Made by a program: the position numbers and the translations under genes
DNA from: Bartonella queenslandensis AUST/NH15
GTDB taxonomy: Bacteria; Pseudomonadota; Alphaproteobacteria; Rhizobiales; Rhizobiaceae
Direction of reading: 5' to 3'
Length of the DNA: 43,817 nucleotides
Assembly: GCF_000312585.1 (NCBI RefSeq)
Contig: NZ_HE997986.1
Coordinates: forward strand, 1-43,817
Shown: positions 36,808 through 43,817 of the stretch, in pieces
How the letters are laid out: each line of letters begins with the position of its first letter
Position numbering within the stretch: position 1 is the first letter of the stretch
The notes under the pieces: generated by a model
Told to the model about the DNA's origin: nothing
Database searches by the model: none
Seen by the model: only the letters and a program-made list of their open reading frames with translations

Positions 36808-38172
36808 TTGAAACATAAAAAAGCGGGGCATGTGTCTGAAAAAGATGTTCCAGGATTAGCTGTTCGGCAGGTGTGTGTGCGCCTTTTAGGGGCGGTGGTT
36901 GATAAGTATACGCCTCTTTCTGGTTTGACGGATAATGAACACGGACACCCACAATATTTAAAGCTTTCACAACGAGATCGTTTATTGTGTCGGGCTATTT
37001 TGACAACGTCATTGCGTCATCGAGGACAGATTACGGCGGCTCTTTCACGCTTTTTGGTACGCCCTTTGCCTTCGCAAGCGCTTTCACTTCAGCATCTTTT
37101 GCATATCAGTGTAGCGCAAATTCTTTATCTTGATGTTCCTGATCATGCAGCTATTGATTTAGCTGTGCGTGTGGCAAAATTTGATCCGCGTATGCGCCGT
37201 TTTTCAGGGGTGGTGAATGCTCTTTTGCGCAATGTTGCGCGTGAGGCAGCCTCTTTACGCCAACAGGTTCCGACACTTGAAGGTGTTCCAGCGTGGTTTA
37301 GCCAGCTTTTAGTATCAGCTTATGGAACAGAAAAAGCACATCAGATTATAGAAATTCAAAGTGTGGAGCCCCCTCTCGATTTGACAGTGAAATCTGATAG
37401 TATTAGATGGGCTGAGAGACTTGGCGGTGTGGTGTTGCCTAATGGTTCTGTTCGATTGAATCGTTTGGAGTGTTCTGTTTCTGATTTACCAGGCTATCGT
37501 GAAGGGGCTTGGTGGGTTCAAGATTTTGCTGCAGCGTTGCCTGCTTGTTTAGTAGGAGAAATTCGGGGTAAACGCGTTGCTGATCTTTGTGCGAGCCCTG
37601 GGGGAAAAACAGCACAATTGGCTTTGCAGGGGGCAGGGGTGACAGCAATTGAGCTTTCTGCTAATCGCGTAAAGCGTTTAAAAGAAAATATGGAACGGCT
37701 TCATTTTTCCGTTCACATTTGGCAGGGAGATGTGAGAAATTTTCATCCCACACAGCTGTTTGATGCGATTCTTCTTGATACTCCTTGTTCTTCTACAGGA
37801 ACGATCCGTCGTCATCCAGATATTTTATGGACGAAATCGAGAGATGATGTCGTTAAATTAGCAGAATTACAATATGATTTGCTTGTTGCTGCAATTGCTT
37901 TGGTCAAAGAGGGAGGACGGATTGTTTTTTCTAATTGTTCTTTGGCAAGAGAAGAAGGTGAAGATCTTATCGAGAAAATTTTATCGACACGCAATGACAT
38001 TGTTTTGGACCCTATTTATCCAGAGGAAATAGGAGTATTGGAGCATTTGCTTTTTGAGGGGATGTTGCGCACGACGCCGGTGGATTTTTGTCATAAAAAC
38101 TTTGATACTCAGAAAGCTGCATTTTTAGGAATGGATGGTTTTTTCGCTGCACGCTTACGAAAAATTGCTTAA
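36808..38172 (+). CDS. rsmB: 16S rRNA m5C methyltransferase RsmB/Fmu
   Basis: This enzyme methylates a cytosine in 16S rRNA. The 454-residue protein has a NusB-like RNA-binding domain (about 12-150; LPSQALSLQHLLHISVAQILY) and a Rossmann methyltransferase domain. SAM-binding ADLCASPGGKTAQL begins near residue 260. The two catalytic cysteines are in DTPCSSTG (Cys328 or close) and SNCSLAREE (about Cys377). The start is TTG at 36808 behind a weak site. It continues the htpX–rsmB–heparinase order of Rhizobiales. Confidence 0.93.
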   Translation: MKHKKAGHVSEKDVPGLAVRQVCVRLLGAVVDKYTPLSGLTDNEHGHPQYLKLSQRDRLLCRAILTTSLRHRGQITAALSRFLVRPLPSQALSLQHLLHISVAQILYLDVPDHAAIDLAVRVAKFDPRMRRFSGVVNALLRNVAREAASLRQQVPTLEGVPAWFSQLLVSAYGTEKAHQIIEIQSVEPPLDLTVKSDSIRWAERLGGVVLPNGSVRLNRLECSVSDLPGYREGAWWVQDFAAALPACLVGEIRGKRVADLCASPGGKTAQLALQGAGVTAIELSANRVKRLKENMERLHFSVHIWQGDVRNFHPTQLFDAILLDTPCSSTGTIRRHPDILWTKSRDDVVKLAELQYDLLVAAIALVKEGGRIVFSNCSLAREEGEDLIEKILSTRNDIVLDPIYPEEIGVLEHLLFEGMLRTTPVDFCHKNFDTQKAAFLGMDGFFAARLRKIA

Positions 38173-38236
38173 TTAACGTTTCATTTACAAAAATGGTCGA
38201 AATTGTATCTGATTCAGCATAAATGGAGATGGAATT

Positions 38237-39961
38237 TTGGCGGTTGCAGTAAAAGCTCCTCAGGTGAAAGTGGCAGCCTGTATCGATACGCTACAGCATG
38301 TTATGCGGCGTTTATGGGTTGGTCCCTTGTTTCGTTGGCGGTTTTCAGGGTTTCGTCCTCATAAAATTTTAGCATATCCTATTGATTTGCACGTGGCTGA
38401 CCCCATGATGGCGCATGAATTTTATCATGGTCGTTTTGCTTTTGCTGGTCATATTGTTCATTCTGGTGCTGTGTCACCATTTTCATTGTCTCCACCAACG
38501 CTGGAATGGGAGGCGGCTCTTCATGATTTTCATTGGTTGTGCCATATGGATGCAGCAGAAAGTGATTTAGCCGCAGCGCATGCGCGCGCTCTTTTAGAAG
38601 ATTGGCTTGACCATGCTGGCAAGAAGGTAAAGGGGCTTGCTTGGAGTGCTCCTGTTGTAGCACGGCGTTTGATTTCGTGGATTTGTCACTCAAAAATGTT
38701 GTTAGAAGGGGCAAGTGAGCGGTTTGAAAAATGCTTTTTACGTGCGCTTGGTTTGCAATTTCGTTATTTGCGCGTAACAATTTGCAGTATGGGGCACAAT
38801 GATCAACGTTTACACGCAGCAGTCGCTTTGACGTTTGCATCTCTTGCTTTGCCTGTTTCTACGGCTGTGAAGAAAAAGATACAAATTACGCTTATAGAAG
38901 AGCTTTCGCGTCAGATCTTGGTTGATGGTGGACATATTTCCCGTAGTCCTATTATCTTATTTAATTTGTTGTCAGATTTATTATCTTTACGTTATCTTTT
39001 TATGCGTAGCAATGAAACGGCTCCACGTATTTTGATTGATTCTGTTGAGCGTATGTTGCCAGCTTTACGGTTCTTTATCCATGAAGATCAAACATTGGCG
39101 CATTTTAATGGGGTTGGTCCCCTCGTATCGGAACGCTTATTGAAACTTTTGGAGCTTGATGAAACAGGAGGGCATCCTTTTAGTTATGCTCGTTATTCAG
39201 GGTTTCAGCGCTTAAAAGCCAATCAAACAACAGTGCTTGCAGATACAGGAAAATTTCCACCACACTTTGTAGCACAGCAGGCTTGTTCGGGGTGTTTATC
39301 TTTTGAAATGTCCTCACAAGGACACCGTTTTATTATTAATACCGGTGTTAACCCTGATGGGGCGGAAGATTATCGACATTTAGGGCGTGTTACTGCGGCC
39401 CATTCAACAGCTATACTTAATGATTGTTCGGTGGGCACTTTTTATAAAAAAAAGAAAAATGGTGCTTCCTTTTTGTTTGATGGACCAACGGATGTTCAAG
39501 TGCACCGTATAGAGGATTCAGGAAAAACAGGTTTTATTGCGAGCCATGATGGTTATGTGCGACCCTTTAATCTTATTCATGAGCGTGGTCTTATTTTAGC
39601 GACAAACGGAGATATGATCGAAGGTTTTGATCGCTTTTTTATGCCAAATAAGAGGGGAAAGAGACATAAGAGGGTGCAAAGTGAACAAGATCATGTTGCG
39701 GTTCGGTTTCATCTGCATCCACAAGTCGAAGTTAACTATGATGGTGAGCGTGTGTGTTTAGCGGTAAAGGACGGGCACATAGAGGACGAGCAAGTATGGT
39801 ACTTTATATCACCTGATGCGGATATTTGTCTTGAAGATTCGATTGATTTTGCGGCATTAGAAGGTCCACAACGGACACAGCAGATCGTTTTATATTTTCG
39901 CCCTGCATTTCAGGAAAAAGTTCGCTGGCGTTTTATCCGTCAAGCGTTTGATAAAAAATAA
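38237..39961 (+). CDS. Heparinase II/III-family protein
   Basis: This 574-residue protein has an alpha/alpha-toroid N-terminal half and a beta-sandwich C-terminal half typical of PF07940 polysaccharide lyase-like proteins. Family blocks include FRPHKILAYPIDLHVADP, SMGHNDQRLHAAVALTFASLAL (residues near 184-205, toroid), DGGHISRSP, VLADTGKFPPHF and TAAHSTAILNDCSVGTF. The start is TTG at 38237 behind GGAG (38225-38228). No signal peptide is seen. In Rhizobiales a homologue sits between rsmB and purH; the substrate is unknown (often a cell-surface polymer is supposed). Here purH is about 2.5 kb further on and inverted. Confidence 0.87.
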   Translation: MAVAVKAPQVKVAACIDTLQHVMRRLWVGPLFRWRFSGFRPHKILAYPIDLHVADPMMAHEFYHGRFAFAGHIVHSGAVSPFSLSPPTLEWEAALHDFHWLCHMDAAESDLAAAHARALLEDWLDHAGKKVKGLAWSAPVVARRLISWICHSKMLLEGASERFEKCFLRALGLQFRYLRVTICSMGHNDQRLHAAVALTFASLALPVSTAVKKKIQITLIEELSRQILVDGGHISRSPIILFNLLSDLLSLRYLFMRSNETAPRILIDSVERMLPALRFFIHEDQTLAHFNGVGPLVSERLLKLLELDETGGHPFSYARYSGFQRLKANQTTVLADTGKFPPHFVAQQACSGCLSFEMSSQGHRFIINTGVNPDGAEDYRHLGRVTAAHSTAILNDCSVGTFYKKKKNGASFLFDGPTDVQVHRIEDSGKTGFIASHDGYVRPFNLIHERGLILATNGDMIEGFDRFFMPNKRGKRHKRVQSEQDHVAVRFHLHPQVEVNYDGERVCLAVKDGHIEDEQVWYFISPDADICLEDSIDFAALEGPQRTQQIVLYFRPAFQEKVRWRFIRQAFDKK

Positions 39962-40049
39962 GAATATTATTCCAAGCTATAGTCTATTGCGTTTTATTTT
40001 TATCTTTGTGTTCTAAAATATCATCGTTTATTGCGGTAATATCTTATTG

Positions 40050-40250
40050 AAGAACCATGTAAACTTTTATACGTTAAGTATTTTTTGTGAGACTATGGGA
40101 TGGATATTTTTAGGCAAAGTTTGCCTATAAAATCTTGTGAGATAATGAGGGGATTTTAGCCGAAATTGGGTGTTGACAGACCATTATTTATAGATCGGTA
40201 CAGATAATCTTCATTTCTTTAAAGGCGTGGAGAGAAGATTAGACTGTTGG
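40050..40250. repeat. Degenerate intergenic repeat, family B (copy 4)
   Basis: Blocks CATGTAAACTTTTATACGTT, AGTATTTTTTGTGAGA, AAAGTTTGCCTAT, TGTTGACAGACC and ATTTCTTTAAAGGCG match, by eye and with gaps, the stretches near 24300-24510 and 18870-19080. It lies between the heparinase gene and integrase remnants. Function and exact ends are unknown. Confidence 0.35.
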
Positions 40251-40599
40251 CTTATCTTTAAAAAGTTTTTGAGTGCGCTATTGTGATCACTATTCCGCTC
40301 TGAGGGAGCTGCAGGTTTAAGACAATCAAATATTTTCTTGTAAATTTATGCTTCTGTTAAAAAAACATTTCTCAATGTTTTATTATCCTCATTTCACAAT
40401 GGTGTTTGTATAAAGTATAGTGTGAAATTCTCGGCCAATAGGTGTAGAATTATTTCACCTCCTCCCTTCTCTTTTTATTTGAGTTTATGGCTTTTAAAAG
40501 TATCTAGAAGAATAATGTGAATCATGCTTTATTTTGCACTTTTAAGAAGTTAACCTATTGATTTATATTATTTATTATTTTAAACTTAAATGAAACTTG

Positions 40600-40900
40600 G
40601 AAAGTGGTAAGGTTCTCTCACTGGGAATTTATTTATGGTAAAGCAATGCATATATTTGTACCCTATTGGGAGAGGTGGTGTGTAAATTGCAGGAAGAAAG
40701 AAATAAAAATAGTTCTTCTGGACACTTTTAAGCGCCAAAGGTTGTTACAACATTGGGCGGTATATCATTTTGGTTGAGATCTTCATTAAGCGTAAAGGAG
40801 AGAATGCTCAGAGGATTCTCTTCATGAGTGTTACCATGAGAGGGGGATGATGAGCATTGAGAAATATTTCTTTAAAATAAAAGCATGTGAAGGTGTACCA
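40600..40900 (+). mobile_element. Decayed integrase 5' end plus upstream region (repeat family A, copy 6)
   Basis: The upstream half begins at AAGGTTCTCTCACTGGGAAT. The coding half around 40725-40760 reads, in one frame, FKRQRLLQHWAVYHFG, paralleling LKYQGLSQHPRAG of copy 4. Beyond stops, GAGCATTGAGAAATATTTCT (about 40850-40870) matches the GALRDISLK coding part. Destroyed by stops and small indels. An 86-codon frame starting at 40847 is part of this remnant, not a gene. Confidence 0.65.
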
Positions 40901-40929
40901 TCCGGTGATTTAGTTTTGGGTCTTCTTTT

Positions 40930-41215
40930 TTATGAAAAATCAACAAGTCGGTACCATCGCACTATTTACCAGCTCCCAATGTTGCGACAGCCTTTGGCAT
41001 TTGAGATGATTCATAAGAGCTATTTACTCCTTGCTTTCCTCATTTTTATTTACACACTCATCCCGCTTGTGATGCGCAAGAAAGTCAATTTGGTTGATTC
41101 AACATAAACAGGTTTGAAGTGAGAGAATCGTATGATATTTGGGACTCTCATTCAACATGCAAAATAGTAAACTATCTTTATAAATCAATATGTTCCTTGC
41201 GTTTGGGATATGATT
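40930..41215 (-). mobile_element. Decayed integrase 5' end plus upstream region (repeat family A, copy 7)
   Basis: Minus orientation. Minus-strand reading from about 41025 to 40935 gives MNHLKCQRLSQHWELVNSAM, the integrase start. The rest (41026-41215) is the upstream half with GGTTGATTCAACATAAACAG, GAAGTGAGAGAATCGTATG and CTTTATAAATCAATATG. It faces copy 6, giving a convergent pair like copies 4 and 5. Confidence 0.75.
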
Positions 41216-41479
41216 TTATTGAAGAGAGAAAAAGGTGAGGTAGTGTACCCCATTTTAAAAAAGATATAGATGTTTTTGAAAGTTGTAAAACCGAATGAAA
41301 AAATGACGGTAAAGATGTGAGTAGCTTTTTATCTTTGAAACTTCATGTTTTTGCTAAAATAGTTTGTTTTCCATTTTAGAAGTTATAATATCCTTGCTCT
41401 TATCTCGCATATCAAAGCGGATAGAGGAAAGCATTAAACTAGCTTAATCTTTATTTTGATCCCATTATTGCTGCGTATA

Positions 41480-41750
41480 GAGCAAAAATTCCGACTCATC
41501 ACACACTTTTTCAGCTTCCAATGTTGCGATAGCTCTTGGTGTTTGAGACGGTTCATTATAAGCATTTTTAGTTTTTTAACAGTTTCTATTTCACGCAAGC
41601 ACTCCACGCTTATCGCGCGGAAGACATGGCTTTCGCTGATTTAATATAAACAGATTTAAATAAGAGAAACCATACAGTAGAGCCTCTGATCCAATGTGCA
41701 AAATAATGGGTGCAAAATAATGGACACGCTTGATAAATCAAAAATTGCTC
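41480..41750 (-). mobile_element. Decayed integrase 5' end plus upstream region (repeat family A, copy 8)
   Basis: Minus orientation, in tandem with copy 7. CTTCCAATGTTGCGATAGCT and CTTGGTGTTTGAGACGG match the integrase-start part. GCTGATTTAATATAAACAGA, AATAAGAGAAACCATAC and CTTGATAAATCA match the upstream half. The reading frame is lost. Confidence 0.7.
41696..41723. repeat. Perfect 14-bp tandem duplication
   Basis: GTGCAAAATAATGG occurs twice back to back (41696-41709 and 41710-41723) inside integrase-repeat copy 8. Other copies have a single such block (for example ATGCAAAATAGTAA), so this looks like a recent small slippage event. Confidence 0.8.
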
Positions 41751-41826
41751 ATCACAAAAACATCGAGAATTCAAGAAAAAACATTAAATAACGTTGCAAC
41801 AAAAGTCTAGGGAAAAACCCTTTCTC

Positions 41827-41866
41827 CTTTGTATTATCATACCAACACTGAAATGATAATACAAAG
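41827..41866 (-). terminator. Long perfect stem-loop downstream of the DUF1127 gene
   Basis: A 14-bp perfect inverted repeat, CTTTGTATTATCAT / ATGATAATACAAAG, encloses a 12-nt loop. It lies 57 bp past the stop of the DUF1127 gene. On the minus strand it is followed by GAGAAAGGGTTTTT, so the T-run is about 9 nt away, which is not ideal for an intrinsic terminator. It may serve as a terminator or a 3' stabilising hairpin. Confidence 0.55.
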
Positions 41867-41922
41867 CCTCAAACTGTTTGTTTCTTTATAGCAAAGCGTT
41901 TCTTCAAATCCTCAAATATTCT

Positions 41923-42087
41923 TCAAACAACTTTTTTAGAAGATGTACGCGAATAGCGTCGTGCAACTGCATCAATATCACCTCGACAAATGCCAAGATT
42001 ATTGAGTTCATACGTCGAAAGACGACTCAACGCATTAACGGTCCGACGATAACGGCGCCAATTACTATAAGAACGTAGAATATTCAT
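41923..42087 (-). CDS. DUF1127 small protein
   Basis: This is a 54-residue basic protein, MNILRSYSNWRRYRR at the N-terminus and then LSRLSTYELNNLGICRGDID (residues 20-39), the typical DUF1127 core (PF06568). The ATG at 42087 (minus) follows AGGAT at close spacing. Small DUF1127 proteins are abundant in Rhizobiales and some affect RNA turnover and phosphate or carbon responses; the role here is unknown. The composition is less AT-rich than its surroundings and the frame is intact, unlike the neighbouring remnants, arguing for a real gene. The C-terminus (RRYSRTSSKKVV) departs from the usual short end. A 14-bp stem-loop follows. Confidence 0.85.
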   Translation of the reverse strand: MNILRSYSNWRRYRRTVNALSRLSTYELNNLGICRGDIDAVARRYSRTSSKKVV

Positions 42088-42243
42088 ATCCTGTACTCAA
42101 ACTTTGTTACACTCTTTAGTTTAAGAATAGAACATATCACTAAAAAAAGTTGCGCTATAATGTCATAACAGGTATGCATCTACACATAATAAAACTCCCT
42201 TTAACATTTGTCTTATTATAAAAGGACAATCATTAAAGCTATT

Positions 42244-42350
42244 GGCATTTTAGTCTTAAAACAATGGCTAAATTATGTGCATTTTCTGCGGTGATCACTT
42301 CTCCATGACACGCGGATTCTCTGGATTGAATAACTGCTTCTATTTCAATG
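42244..42350 (-). pseudogene. Decayed duplicate of the purH 3' end
   Basis: Read on the minus strand this gives EAVIQSRESACHGEVITAEN and then AHNLAIVLR, closely parallel to the PurH C-terminus [30 protein letters not shown]. The DNA block GTGATCACTTCT is identical to purH 42492-42503. Orientation is the same as purH, 78 bp beyond its stop. The copy lacks a start and has lost key glycines, so it is a remnant. Confidence 0.82.
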
Positions 42351-42428
42351 GTTATCAATCGGCATACGATTTATGAAAAATTCCTTGAAACGGTTATCTC
42401 ATATGAAGAGGAAATCACCCAAATTATA

Positions 42429-43817
42429 TTAATGACGGAAATGTCGTATTCCTGTAAAAACCATCGCTAACCCCTGCGCATCAGCAGCAGTGATCACTTC
42501 TTCATCACGCATGGAGCCTCCTGGTTGAATAATTGCTGTTGCTCCTGCTTCAGCTGCTGCTAATAAACCATCTGCAAAAGGAAAAAATGCATCGGATGCA
42601 ACCACTGATCCTTTTGTAAGCGTTTCTGTTAAGCCTGCTCTTTGCGCACTTTCTGCTGCTTTACTTGCAGCAATTTTTGCTGAATCGATACGGCTCATTT
42701 GTCCAGCTCCAATTCCAACTGTTGCGCTATTTTTTGCATAAACAATAGCATTTGATTTAACGTGTTTTGCTACACGAAAAGCAAATTGAAGATCACGCAT
42801 TTCATCTTGAGTTGGTGTGCGCTTTGTCACCACTTGCAATTTAAGATCATCAACCACCACATTATCACGTGATTGCACTAAAATGCCTCCTGCAAGTGTT
42901 TTCGCAAGAAGTCCTCCACAACGTGGATCAGGGATACCACCTGTAATGAGCAAACGAAGATTTTTTTTCTTGGCAATAATTTCACGTGCCGCCATTGTCG
43001 CATCAGGAGCAATAATTACTTCCGTAAAAACTTTAACAATCTCTTCCGCACATTCTTCATCAAGGGTTTGATTTAAAGCAACAATTCCACCAAAAGCCGA
43101 TACATTATCACACATAAGAGCTTTCAAATAAGCTTCTTTCAAATTTTCTCCTTCCGCAACACCACAAGGATTGGCATGTTTAATAAGAGCAACAGCAGCG
43201 GTTTTTTGCGGATCAAATTCTGCAACAAGCTCAAAGGCTGCATCTGTATCATTCAGATTGTTATAAGAGAGTGCTTTGCCTTGTAAAAGTTTTGCTGTTG
43301 CGATGCCAAAACGTTTTTCATTATTGCGATAAAATGCTGCCTGTTGATGGGGATTTTCTCCATAGCGCATAACATTTTCAAGATGGCCAGAAAAACTTTG
43401 CCATGATGGTGTTTCGATTTTTAAATCCTGTGCAAACCACGCTGCTATTGCTGTGTCATAAGCTGCGGTGTGCGCATATGCACGCATCGCTAACTGGTGA
43501 CGCATGGATAAACTTAAACATCCATTATTCTGTTTTAATTCGGCTAGAATCGAATCATAGTCATTTATCGCTGTTACAACACCGGTATAAGCATAATTTT
43601 TTGCTGCAGCACGAATCATCGCCGGCCCACCGATATCAATATTTTCAAGAATTGTTTGCCCATCAGCTCCCGATTGGATCGTTTCTTCAAAAGGATAAAG
43701 GTTCACCACCAAAAGATCAATTCCATGAATGCTGTTCTTTTCCATAGCTTCCCTATGGCTAGGATTTTCTCTTACCCCTAACAAAGCACCATGAATCAAA
43801 GGATGGAGTGTTTTTAC
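42429..43817 (-). CDS. purH: Bifunctional AICAR transformylase/IMP cyclohydrolase, 5' end outside window
   Basis: PurH performs the last two steps of IMP synthesis. The reading frame is open to the window edge: the first visible codons give [18 protein letters not shown], an internal IMP-cyclohydrolase motif, so about 75 N-terminal residues lie beyond the window and no start is present here. Following blocks are [30 protein letters not shown], the transformylase [10 protein letters not shown] and [13 protein letters not shown] (with the catalytic Lys-His), and [17 protein letters not shown]. The end GIRHFRH is typical. In relatives it follows the heparinase gene on the same strand; here it is on the opposite strand. 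Confidence 0.96.
   Translation of the reverse strand, partial: VKTLHPLIHGALLGVRENPSHREAMEKNSIHGIDLLVVNLYPFEETIQSGADGQTILENIDIGGPAMIRAAAKNYAYTGVVTAINDYDSILAELKQNNGCLSLSMRHQLAMRAYAHTAAYDTAIAAWFAQDLKIETPSWQSFSGHLENVMRYGENPHQQAAFYRNNEKRFGIATAKLLQGKALSYNNLNDTDAAFELVAEFDPQKTAAVALIKHANPCGVAEGENLKEAYLKALMCDNVSAFGGIVALNQTLDEECAEEIVKVFTEVIIAPDATMAAREIIAKKKNLRLLITGGIPDPRCGGLLAKTLAGGILVQSRDNVVVDDLKLQVVTKRTPTQDEMRDLQFAFRVAKHVKSNAIVYAKNSATVGIGAGQMSRIDSAKIAASKAAESAQRAGLTETLTKGSVVASDAFFPFADGLLAAAEAGATAIIQPGGSMRDEEVITAADAQGLAMVFTGIRHFRH

Noticed and set aside
40847-41107. An 86-codon plus-strand open frame
   Set aside because: It lies wholly in the two convergent integrase-repeat copies 6 and 7. Its first part is an integrase fragment and the rest is read through the antisense of another copy.
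41827-41866. CRISPR repeat or palindromic repeat unit
   Set aside because: There is only one copy of the 14-bp palindrome and no spacers or cas genes in the window.

Overview
This is an AT-rich chromosomal segment of an alphaproteobacterium. Gene content and order (ffh–chorismate mutase–rpsP, tlpA/argH/lptM/lysA/TIGR02302, tsaD next to a mitofilin-like/HemY pair, htpX–rsmB–heparinase) fit Hyphomicrobiales (Rhizobiales). The low GC, long decayed intergenic regions and lack of heme-synthesis genes beside HemY point to Bartonella. The species cannot be fixed from sequence reading alone.

Layout. 1–4078: tRNA-Gly(GCC), a three-gene ABC importer (binding protein, permease, ATPase) and holA. 4079–5037: a decayed copy of the holA tail and an integrase remnant. 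5038–8427: tyrC, a BrkB/YihY membrane protein and a YaiI-family protein, with a 1.1-kb empty stretch between tyrC and brkB. 8501–15686: a tlpA-like thioredoxin divergent from argH, then an LptM-like lipoprotein, lysA, a large TIGR02302 membrane protein and a methyltransferase. 15687–20180: repeats, an OmpR-type response regulator lacking its phospho-acceptor Asp, an EVE-domain protein and tsaD. 20555–25688: Mic60-like and HemY proteins, a class-I glutamine amidotransferase and a frameshifted DUF2125 protein. 25689–27029: integrase remnants and a decayed copy of the DUF2125 tail. 27030–32678: giant NAD-glutamate dehydrogenase and a beta-carbonic anhydrase. 32735–39961: a probable structured RNA, ffh, chorismate mutase, rpsP, SDHAF4-like protein, htpX, rsmB and a heparinase-like protein. 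39962–43817: more integrase remnants, a small DUF1127 gene missed by length filters, a decayed copy of the purH tail, and purH itself, running off the window end.

How the genes work together. Most genes are housekeeping: translation and protein targeting (ffh, rpsP, rsmB, tsaD, tRNA-Gly), replication (holA), amino-acid and purine metabolism (tyrC, chorismate mutase, argH, lysA, purH, glutamate dehydrogenase) and envelope quality control (htpX, tlpA, LptM-like lipoprotein, Mic60-like).

The least ordinary layer is between the genes. I see at least eight degenerate copies of one repeat in both orientations. Seven retain the upstream region plus the first roughly 30–90 codons of a phage-type tyrosine integrase; the eighth retains only the upstream half. 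Separately, three genes (holA, DUF2125, purH) are each followed, in the same orientation, by a decayed second copy of their own 3' coding end. Together these suggest repeated integration or duplication followed by decay. I found no intact novel defence, toxin or biosynthetic system.
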